Assembly (NCBI GenBank): GCA_005798925.1
Contig: SYID01000102.1
Location: 1 to 7,084 of the forward strand
Origin: Verrucomicrobiota bacterium
Lineage (GTDB): Bacteria; Verrucomicrobiota; Verrucomicrobiia; Opitutales; UBA953
DNA length: 7,084 bases
Direction of reading: 5' to 3'
Under the pieces are notes generated by a model. That model was not told where the DNA came from. It did not search any database and worked only from the letters and a program-made list of their open reading frames with translations. The translations under genes were made by a program, and so were the position numbers. This document shows positions 1 through 5,645 of this stretch, one piece after another; within the stretch, counting starts at the first letter, position 1, and each line of letters begins with the position of its first letter.

Positions 1-1
1 C

Positions 2-250
2 TACACGCAGGTCGACTTCGGCGCCATCAACGCGGGCGGCAAGAAGAAGGCCGCCACGCCGGAACGTAAGGTCGGCCGCTCGGTCCGCACCGAGCGCTAC
101 CGCTATACGGAGTGGAACCAGGGCAAGCTCGGCGTCGAACTCTACGACCATGACGCCGATCCGAAGGAACTGAAGAACCTGGCGGCCGACCCCGCCTACG
201 CTTCCATCGTCTCGTCGCTCAAGGCCACCCTCGCGAAGGGGACGAACTAA
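2..250 (+). CDS. Sulfatase, C-terminal fragment (iduronate-2-sulfatase-like)
   Basis: Only the last 82 residues and the TAA stop are visible; the gene begins left of the window and the reading frame enters at base 2. The tail carries the usual end of type I sulfatases of the iduronate-2-sulfatase-like group: a GRSVRTERYRYTEW segment, then ELYDHDADPKELKNLA, then a short closing helix. In this family these residues form the small C-terminal subdomain. The catalytic Cys/Ser-x-Pro-x-Arg that becomes formylglycine lies upstream and cannot be checked. Such enzymes hydrolyse sulfate esters, usually on polysaccharides, and are normally exported. A Lys/Ala-rich stretch (GGKKKAA) precedes the conserved part and is probably a surface loop. 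The gene converges on the oxidoreductase at 342-1439. The family call is confident; the substrate is unknown. Confidence 0.88.
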   Translation, partial: YTQVDFGAINAGGKKKAATPERKVGRSVRTERYRYTEWNQGKLGVELYDHDADPKELKNLAADPAYASIVSSLKATLAKGTN

Positions 251-289
251 GAGGCAGGGTCGGGACCGCGTCACGACATAGCGGCATCA

Positions 290-310
290 GGACAGCACGT
301 GGTGCTGTCC
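290..310. terminator. Perfect 9-bp hairpin between convergent genes
   Basis: GGACAGCAC (290-298) and GTGCTGTCC (302-310) are exact reverse complements around a 3-base GTG loop. The hairpin lies 40 bases past the sulfatase stop and about 30 bases past the oxidoreductase stop on the other strand, the right place for a bidirectional terminator. No T-run follows on either strand, so it is not a classical intrinsic terminator. It could instead be a dispersed REP-like palindrome or an RNA-stabilising 3' structure. Confidence 0.4.
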
Positions 311-334
311 CTACCCCCACCCCTATCCCTACCC
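309..334 (-). repeat. C-rich hexamer-like run; G-quadruplex motif on the minus strand
   Basis: Five C-tracts (309-311, 314-318, 320-323, 327-329, 332-334) are separated by loops of 2, 1, 3 and 2 bases, roughly CCCTAC-CCCCAC-CCCTAT-CCCTAC. Read on the minus strand this satisfies the G3+N1-7 quadruplex rule with one spare tract. It would lie just after the stop codon of the oxidoreductase mRNA and directly before the hairpin at 290-310. A role in transcript 3'-end stability or termination is inference. Confidence 0.6.
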
Positions 335-341
335 TGTTTCG

Positions 342-1439
342 TTAGCTATACTTCAGCCCGACCTTCTTGCCGGTACGGATCGACTCATAGATGCCGTCGA
401 TGATGACCATGTCGCGACGACCGATTTCACCGTTGCAGGTGACCTCGGTGCCGTCACGGAAAGCCTGGGCGACGCCGTCCATGTGGCGCTGCTGCTGACG
501 GAAGATACCGAAGTCCAATCTACCCTTGGCGGAGGTCGAGATGTTGAGGTTACGGTAACTGAAGACGGGGCGCTCGCCCTTGAACCAGCCCTTCTCGGCT
601 TCAGCCAGGAACTCGGCGCGGTTGGCATCGTAGCCGGTCCAGACATCGGCCACGGCGCCATTGGCGAACTCAAGGCGGAACTCCATGGCCTGCTCGACCT
701 CCTTGAAGAAATCAGGCTGGGTCTTCGGTAGCTCCTTGGCCGTGACGGCCACCGGATTGGCGTCGGCTGCCATGCAACAAGCCTGGATAGAATAGACGCC
801 CATGTCGAGCAGCGCGCCACCGCCGGCGAGCTTCTTCTCGATGCGCCAGGCGTGCTTGCGCAGGGTGAAGCCGTTGGCGCTCGTCATCTTCATGAAAGGG
901 CCGAACTCCTGGGACTTGGCCAGGCGGACGAGTTCCTGATGATACGGATCGAAGTGGAGGCGATAGCCGATCGCGAGACGCTTGCCGGCCTTCTTGCCCG
1001 CGGCGATCATGGTGTCGCATTCGGCGGCCGAAGTGGCCATCGGCTTCTCGCAGATGACGTGCTTGCCGGCCCCGAAGGCGGCGATGACGTTCTGCGCGTG
1101 GATGCCGGGGGGCGTGACGACGTAGATGATATCGATGGCCTTGTTGGCCGCGACCTTGTCCCACTGGTCGTAGGAGTAGATGTTCGCTTCGTCGAAACCA
1201 TGGAGCTTCGCGAGCTTCACGCCCTTCTCGCGCGTACCGGTGATCGCCGCGACGAGCTTGACGTTCTTTGTCTCCAGCAGCGCGGGCGAGAGCTCGCCGT
1301 TCGAATAACTCCCTAGGCCGCAGAGCGCCAGTCCGAGGGGCTTGCCGCCGGCTTCCGCCGCGCGCAGGGCCGGAGCGAGGGCGCAACCGGCCGCCAGGCC
1401 GCCGAGGGAACCAAGAAAAGCACGACGCGTAGGGCTCAT
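342..1439 (-). CDS. Tat-exported Gfo/Idh/MocA oxidoreductase, glucose-fructose-oxidoreductase-like
   Basis: A 365-residue NAD(P)-dependent oxidoreductase acting on sugars or cyclitols. The N-terminus has a twin-arginine signal (RRAFLG at 5-10, then a Gly/Ala/Leu-rich segment to about residue 29), so export of the folded, cofactor-loaded protein is expected. A Rossmann fold follows: GLGSYSNGEL (41-50) is the dinucleotide loop and the family EKP motif is at 131-133. The second half has GYR (158-160) and LAGGGALLDMGVY (204-216), where D212 and Y216 match the Asp and Tyr of the active site in Zymomonas glucose-fructose oxidoreductase. The C-terminal helix DMVIIDGIYESIRTG is also typical. Length and motif order fit that exported subfamily, whose NADP is tightly bound. 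The ATG at 1437-1439 places the Tat signal at the very N-terminus; no clear Shine-Dalgarno precedes it. It has the same orientation as the dehydrogenase pair beyond the lower-GC block. Actual substrate unknown. Confidence 0.9.
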   Translation of the reverse strand: MSPTRRAFLGSLGGLAAGCALAPALRAAEAGGKPLGLALCGLGSYSNGELSPALLETKNVKLVAAITGTREKGVKLAKLHGFDEANIYSYDQWDKVAANKAIDIIYVVTPPGIHAQNVIAAFGAGKHVICEKPMATSAAECDTMIAAGKKAGKRLAIGYRLHFDPYHQELVRLAKSQEFGPFMKMTSANGFTLRKHAWRIEKKLAGGGALLDMGVYSIQACCMAADANPVAVTAKELPKTQPDFFKEVEQAMEFRLEFANGAVADVWTGYDANRAEFLAEAEKGWFKGERPVFSYRNLNISTSAKGRLDFGIFRQQQRHMDGVAQAFRDGTEVTCNGEIGRRDMVIIDGIYESIRTGKKVGLKYS

Positions 1440-1540
1440 AGGGATGAAGATACTACTACCCGGCTAGCCTGCGCGGGCAAGCCGGATGGATTACAGATGG
1501 CGAATCTCAATCGAGCCGAGAAGGACTTCAGATTCAATAA
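1440..1540. other. Intergenic region upstream of the oxidoreductase
   Basis: This 101-base gap lies between two minus-strand genes, the 357-residue unknown (stop at 1541-1543) and the oxidoreductase (start at 1439). It holds the hairpin at 1460-1485 and otherwise no recognised gene. I could not identify a convincing -35/-10 pair for the oxidoreductase on the minus strand, nor a ribosome binding site. Confidence 0.5.
1460..1485 (-). terminator. GC-rich hairpin after the 357-residue gene
   Basis: CCGGCT (1460-1465) pairs with AGCCGG (1480-1485), and an inner GCC (1467-1469) pairs with GGC (1476-1478) across an A/A mismatch, with a TGCGCG loop. On the minus strand it sits about 55 bases after the unknown gene's stop and about 20 bases before the oxidoreductase ATG. 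It could separate the two transcripts or act as a 5' leader structure. There is no T-tract, so termination is only a possibility. Confidence 0.35.
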
Positions 1541-2614
1541 TCATGGGTTACTGTCGATGCTCAAAAGTTGCCGGAAATATCTGTATATCTCACCCGCCTT
1601 ATGGTCGACCCACCAGGAAGAAGTCGAATAACCCATTCCAGCCCATTGGTCGCGACCATCACATAACTCCGCATGCCAGAGGAATCCTTTCGTGGTGCCA
1701 TCCTGATTGCTTTCGGCGTCCGCTTCTAAAATACGAGTAGGCCAATTAGGCCAGTGTTTCCTGTCGACCGCAGGTTGACCAGGATATCTTCCGTCAAGGT
1801 TCTTCCAGAAAGCGTTCAGAGTGGCCTCGCTAATCTTGACCTCACAGCAATGCTGGGAATCCGCAATCTTCACGATCCTTCGCTTGAAATCGATGGACAA
1901 AGTTCTTCCGCAGGTGTCCCGATAGTTGATGACCTGGGGGAGGGCCCGCGACTCAAGCAAATCAAAGACACGGCGAGTCAGCTCGACCATCCTAGGGTCG
2001 CCATGACAGAAGTGGAAATGGCTCTGGGCGGGAAAGAACGAATACATGTCGGCACTGCCTATCTGGTCTTGCCCCCAAGCGCTTTGTCCGAGCACATCGA
2101 CATCCTCTGCGGAGTTCTTGATGAGCTGGTATGGAAACGGATGAGGATGACCTAATTCTCTCTCATCTTGGAACTTAAATCCCTTGAAGGCATCGAACGA
2201 CGGAAGGGGTGCACCGGGGACGCCCATGCCGCACTCCCACTTCTCGCCATCCATCTCGAGCATAAACCTCCAAAGATGCCACTCGTCAGCCTTCGGTCTG
2301 ATGTCGGCACATAGCTCCCAACCAAAAACGCCCGAGCGCTTCAACCACATGACAAGGGATGCCAGCCGCGGATCTTCAGGTGACAGCTTCAATACCATCC
2401 GGCGCTGACACTCAATATCATCGAGCTCACGGAGCCTGGTGCATTCTCCGTACAGACGATTGAAGTATCCGCGTTCGAAAATCAGTCCTTCTTTTTTTTC
2501 ATATGACACCTTCAGGACCCAAGAGACGCAGTGCTGACCATGGTCCCCAGCAGTGTAATGAGAGCTTATCCACTCGATAAACCCAGAGGTCTGCAGCTTG
2601 AATTTCAGGTTCAT
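1541..2614 (-). CDS. Unknown two-domain protein, 357 residues
   Basis: I do not recognise this family. The protein is soluble, with no signal peptide or membrane segment, and is rich in Trp, Cys and His. It appears to be built from two diverged copies of one domain. Copy A (about 70-222) has WRFMLEMDGEKWECGMG (115-131) and ends in the helix VELTRRVFDLLES (210-222). Copy B (about 228-352) has AFW (268-270), a W-x-A-x3-DG-x3-W-x3-G motif (W313, A315, D319-G320, W324, G328) and ends in IYRYFRQLL (343-351). Copy A carries a long insertion rich in Gly, Pro and aromatics (132-205). The same motif occurs in the divergent neighbour at 2712-3092. The ATG at 2612-2614 has a weak AAGAG six bases upstream. 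Base composition is lower in GC than the flanking metabolic genes, suggesting acquisition. An eight-A run in the coding strand (2492-2499) falls at codons 39-41. Defence, immunity or regulatory roles are all possible; none is supported directly. Confidence 0.7.
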   Translation of the reverse strand: MNLKFKLQTSGFIEWISSHYTAGDHGQHCVSWVLKVSYEKKEGLIFERGYFNRLYGECTRLRELDDIECQRRMVLKLSPEDPRLASLVMWLKRSGVFGWELCADIRPKADEWHLWRFMLEMDGEKWECGMGVPGAPLPSFDAFKGFKFQDERELGHPHPFPYQLIKNSAEDVDVLGQSAWGQDQIGSADMYSFFPAQSHFHFCHGDPRMVELTRRVFDLLESRALPQVINYRDTCGRTLSIDFKRRIVKIADSQHCCEVKISEATLNAFWKNLDGRYPGQPAVDRKHWPNWPTRILEADAESNQDGTTKGFLWHAELCDGRDQWAGMGYSTSSWWVDHKAGEIYRYFRQLLSIDSNP

Positions 2615-2711
2615 TGTTTACTCTTAATGCTTAAAAAACACGCGCCATGGCGGATACAAGATGAATCAAGAAAGCGTTGCTCTCAATAACAGTAATATTA
2701 AATAAGCGTGC
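2615..2711. promoter_or_regulatory. AT-rich divergent promoter region with a 10-bp palindrome
   Basis: These 97 bases separate the divergent starts of the two unknown genes and must carry both promoters unless transcripts enter from outside. The segment is the most AT-rich in the window apart from an exact palindrome, CGCCATGGCG (2643-2652), which lies roughly a third of the way in from the minus-strand gene and is a candidate operator. TAATAT/TATTAA-like sequences at 2693-2701 could serve as a -10 for the plus-strand gene, which would give a very short leader. I found no matching -35 at normal spacing, so no promoter is assigned precisely. Confidence 0.4.
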
Positions 2712-3092
2712 ATGACGACCTCAGAACGACGGATGGCCTTCCTTACCACGGAGGACGATACAGGGAATAAAACAGCCAAGATAGCCGACTTCAATCTGAT
2801 GACCATAACCACGATCAACTCCGGAGGCTATGGTACGGGCTCCGAAAAGAGACTCATGATCACGGCCGCCGGAGCAGAGGCTTTTTGGTCAACCTTTGCG
2901 AAGATCACTCCGCTTCGTACCGGCGACTGCCATCAGGTCGGTGGAAGCTCATGGAGTGCGAATTTCTTCGACGGAGAAAAAATATGGGATGCGCACGGCA
3001 TCATCCACGACGACTCGTATGTTGGATCAGTACCTGATTCGGGTTCATACGCTGAACTTGTTCGTCTCTTTGACTTACTAACGAGTAACTGA
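2712..3092 (+). CDS. Unknown small protein, 126 residues, related to its divergent neighbour
   Basis: No known family is recognised. After a polar N-terminus, the body looks like beta strands (NLMTITTI, EKRLMIT), a helix beginning AGAEAFW (54-59), a beta hairpin carrying W81-x-A83-x3-D87-G88-x3-W92-x3-G96, and a final helix YAELVRLFDLL (113-123). The AFW, W-x-A-x3-DG-x3-W-x3-G and terminal helix elements match in order copy B of the 357-residue protein, and the terminal helix resembles VELTRRVFDLL of copy A. This supports common descent as a single-domain relative. There is no signal peptide or membrane segment. The start is uncertain: ATG at 2712 has no Shine-Dalgarno, and Met8 (2733) would also give a reasonable protein; an in-frame TAA at 2703-2705 rules out anything longer. 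GC is lower than in the flanking operon. Function unknown. Confidence 0.6.
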   Translation: MTTSERRMAFLTTEDDTGNKTAKIADFNLMTITTINSGGYGTGSEKRLMITAAGAEAFWSTFAKITPLRTGDCHQVGGSSWSANFFDGEKIWDAHGIIHDDSYVGSVPDSGSYAELVRLFDLLTSN

Positions 3093-3106
3093 ACTTCGTG
3101 GTCATC

Positions 3107-3145
3107 ACCTGAAGATCGAAGGCGCTCATTTCTCCCCCTTCAGGT
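3107..3145. terminator. 8-bp inverted repeat at a convergent gene junction
   Basis: ACCTGAAG (3107-3114) and CTTCAGGT (3138-3145) are exact reverse complements separated by 23 bases. They span the 33-base gap between the stop of the 126-residue gene and the stop of the dehydrogenase, and the right arm lies inside the dehydrogenase's last codons. The position suits a shared terminator, but the loop is long and there is no T-run; chance is a real alternative. Confidence 0.22.
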
Positions 3146-5645
3146 ACGCCAACAAGTCCGCGAGCTGCTGCTTAGAAAGCCCTGCCTCGAGACCGGTCGG
3201 CATCAGCGAGCCGGGCAAGGCCTCGAGCTTGGCGAGGTCGGCGCGAAGGAGACTCGCTTCGACGCCCAAGGGACCACGCAAAGTGATCGAGGTGGGCGTG
3301 TCGCCGACCAGGATACCGCTGAGGACGCGTCCGTCCTTGGCCTCGGCGAGATAAGCGGTGAAAGCAGGCGCGATCTCGGCGTCGGGGTTCACGATATGGA
3401 AGAGGATGTTCTCCTTGGTCTGCCGGCGGATGTCCAGGAGGTCGGGCCCGACGGCGTGCCCTTCCCTGTCCAGGCGATGGCAGCTGGCGCAGACGGCGTT
3501 GAAGACGGTCCGGCCCTCGGACGGCATGGGCTTCAGCGCCAAGGCTTGGCTGGCTTCGGCCAAGGCCTCCGGGCGGGCGGAGACGGTCAGCAGACGCTCG
3601 GCGAGGGCTTTCACGGCCGGATCCTTGGCGGCGAGCACCTGACGTCGGCGGACGCCCGTAAAGGCGCTGGCGGGCAGGCGCTTGTCCTCTACGGCCGCCA
3701 GGACACCTTTCACATGGAACGGAACGCCCAACAAAGCGCCCAAGACACCATCGCGCCGGGCCGGCGTGTATCGCGACCATCCCGCGATCAAGGTGACCGA
3801 TACCTTGTCCTGGGGATAGGCGACCACGGCCTTGAGCGCCGCCGCGGCGAGGTCAGGCTGCGCATCATCCAGAGCCAGCGTCAGCAAGGCCTGCCCAGAA
3901 CGCTCCCACGGCAGACGCGCCATGAGTTTCACGGCGACGCTCCGCGCTTCGATCGTCTTGGATTTGTCCGTCGCGACCTCAGGCGAGGCATCAAGCAGCG
4001 TCTGGAACGCCAAAGGCAGGCCGGCCGGCTTACGGGTCGTGAGATATCCTGAAAGCAGAGCGAGCCGGATGGCCTCCGGCGCCGCAGAGGCCAGCTCAAG
4101 TTCGGCTGGCTTCGTCAGCGAGCTTCCGAGGTAACCGAAGATCTCGGCCATACCCGTGCCGATCCTGGCTTCGGCCGGCCTGACCGCCAGAAGCTCGCGA
4201 AGGAAGGCGGGCTCTCGACCGCCGATGCCGCTGAGGATGCCGTTGCGCAGCCATTTGTCCTCGGAAAACTCCCAGGCGTGACGTGCCAACGCCAACGTCG
4301 CAGCCTCGGAAGGATCATCTCCATACTTGACGATGCGTCGCAGGCCGGAGTCAGGCGTCGTCGGGAGGACCGCCAAGGCCGTGCTGACGTCGTCCGCCCG
4401 ATGCTCGGCGCGGATACGCCAGATCCGGCCCAGATTTTTGCCGGTCACAAAATCGGTATGCTTGCGCACCTCTTCAGGAAGATAGTCAGGGTGCTCGATG
4501 ACCTTACGATACATGTCGGCGACATACATGGCGCCTTCGGGTCCTCGGGCCAGGAAGACCGGACGGAACCAATCGTCCCGGGAGGCCAGGAACTCACGGC
4601 CCGGGTAGAGCGGCGAGGCCGCGAAGGTAGCGCCTTTGGCGATGAGCCGGTCGGCGTGGACGAGATTACCCGTGGGATCGCATGAGAAGACGGCTCCCGC
4701 GCACTCCGGGGTGAGCATCGACTTACCCTGCCAGACCTTCACCCCGCAGGCGGCGCTGAACGAGCCGGCATGACCGTCGGCGGTGGTGATGTTCGAGCTG
4801 ATCGGGAAAAGCCGCACACCATCATGGCCGCCGTTCATCCCGTTGAAGGCGTTACGCTCATTACAGTCCTGCACGGTTTCGCTGAACGCGAGACGAGGGT
4901 TGCGCTTGAGCCACTTGGATTCGAAGACCACATGCTGGACGGGCACCCGGTTCATGCAGATGAAGCGGTTGCCGAAGACATCGAAGCTCATCCCGTACTG
5001 CGACTTCCCGTCCACGAGCTCGACCTCGAGGGTCTCGGGATCGAAACGGATGTCCGACGTCATCTTGAGCGGCGGCCGCTCGGGATGAGACGGACACGTG
5101 ACCGTCCCGCCGCTGAGCCCGGCGGCGAGGTAGATTTTTCCGTCCCAGGGTCCGACGGTCGGAGCGTTCACCCGCAGCTGCGTGCTACCCGTCGTGGCGA
5201 AGCCGGTGAGCAGTACCTTCCGCTCTTCGGCGACGCCGTCGCCGTCGTTATCTTTCAGGAAAAGGACATCCGGCGCGCAGGTGACGATGAGCCCGCCGCC
5301 CCAGGGCAGCACGCCGTTCGGGAAAGTCAGCCCATCCGCAAAGACGGTACGTTTATCCATCCGTCCGTCGCCATCGGTGTCCTCAAGCATGGCGATGACG
5401 CCCGCGGGCTGCTCCCCCTCCTTCGGCCCGATCGGGTAGCCGCGGTTCTCGGCCACGAAGAGTCGACCTTGGGAGTCGAAAGCGATGGCGCACGGCGAGG
5501 CCACCAACGGCTCGGCGGCGACGAGTTCGACGCGCAGGCCCGGGACGGTTTCGAAAGCCTTTTGAGCGTCTTCCGGCGAGAGCGGACTCGGCAGCGGGGC
5601 AGCGACGAGCGCGCCAGCGAAGAGAATGGCGGCGGCGCGGATCAT
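3126..5645 (-). CDS. PVC-type membrane-bound dehydrogenase: beta-propeller, HEAT-like helices and CxxCH heme domain
   Basis: An 839-residue exported protein of the Pirellula/Verrucomicrobium 'putative membrane-bound dehydrogenase' type (TIGR02604 N-terminus, TIGR02603 C-terminus). A hydrophobic signal (about 1-16) is followed by a propeller region (about 35-412) with two acidic loops, DTDGDGRMD (89-97) and DNDGDGVAE (132-140), likely calcium sites, and typical segments such as FNGMNGGHDG (267-276) and GPEGAMYVADMYR (368-380). Residues about 420-700 are Ala/Leu-rich paired helices resembling HEAT repeats. The C-terminus is a monoheme cytochrome c: CASCH at 719-723 (bases 3477-3491), with SLMPTG supplying a probable Met ligand at 815. 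By family, it oxidises an organic substrate and passes electrons to heme; the substrate is unknown. The start is the ATG at 5643-5645, which overlaps the upstream stop by ATGA and exposes the signal peptide. It has no Shine-Dalgarno, so translation is probably coupled. A longer open frame upstream is rejected as Arg-rich shadow sequence inside the preceding gene. Confidence 0.9.
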   Translation of the reverse strand: MIRAAAILFAGALVAAPLPSPLSPEDAQKAFETVPGLRVELVAAEPLVASPCAIAFDSQGRLFVAENRGYPIGPKEGEQPAGVIAMLEDTDGDGRMDKRTVFADGLTFPNGVLPWGGGLIVTCAPDVLFLKDNDGDGVAEERKVLLTGFATTGSTQLRVNAPTVGPWDGKIYLAAGLSGGTVTCPSHPERPPLKMTSDIRFDPETLEVELVDGKSQYGMSFDVFGNRFICMNRVPVQHVVFESKWLKRNPRLAFSETVQDCNERNAFNGMNGGHDGVRLFPISSNITTADGHAGSFSAACGVKVWQGKSMLTPECAGAVFSCDPTGNLVHADRLIAKGATFAASPLYPGREFLASRDDWFRPVFLARGPEGAMYVADMYRKVIEHPDYLPEEVRKHTDFVTGKNLGRIWRIRAEHRADDVSTALAVLPTTPDSGLRRIVKYGDDPSEAATLALARHAWEFSEDKWLRNGILSGIGGREPAFLRELLAVRPAEARIGTGMAEIFGYLGSSLTKPAELELASAAPEAIRLALLSGYLTTRKPAGLPLAFQTLLDASPEVATDKSKTIEARSVAVKLMARLPWERSGQALLTLALDDAQPDLAAAALKAVVAYPQDKVSVTLIAGWSRYTPARRDGVLGALLGVPFHVKGVLAAVEDKRLPASAFTGVRRRQVLAAKDPAVKALAERLLTVSARPEALAEASQALALKPMPSEGRTVFNAVCASCHRLDREGHAVGPDLLDIRRQTKENILFHIVNPDAEIAPAFTAYLAEAKDGRVLSGILVGDTPTSITLRGPLGVEASLLRADLAKLEALPGSLMPTGLEAGLSKQQLADLLAYLKGEK
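5642..5645 (-). promoter_or_regulatory. ATGA stop/start overlap (translational coupling)
   Basis: The TGA of the ceramidase-like gene (5642-5644) and the ATG of the dehydrogenase (5643-5645) share two bases. The sequence before the ATG (GCAGCTGAA) has no Shine-Dalgarno, so ribosomes most likely reinitiate after finishing the upstream gene. The two products are therefore probably made together. Confidence 0.8.

Noticed and set aside
712..1386. Second minus-strand open frame and plus-strand frames (852-1316, 483-731) within the oxidoreductase
   Set aside because: All overlap a gene with clear family motifs, and their translations are Arg-rich shadows.
1754..2155. 133-codon plus-strand open frame inside the unknown 357-residue gene
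   Set aside because: It has no ribosome binding site or recognisable domain. The minus-strand frame is longer and shows homology to the neighbouring gene. The region's lower GC makes this shadow slightly less trivial, but nothing supports it.
2677..2701. TTGCTC (2677-2682) with TAATAT/TATTAA as a sigma-70 promoter
   Set aside because: The spacer is only 10-13 bases, too short for a functional -35/-10 pair.
1445..3116. TGAAGAT direct repeat (1445-1451 and 3110-3116) as a target-site duplication around the lower-GC block
   Set aside because: Seven bases found by scanning two 100-base regions is expected by chance, and there are no terminal inverted repeats or mobility genes.
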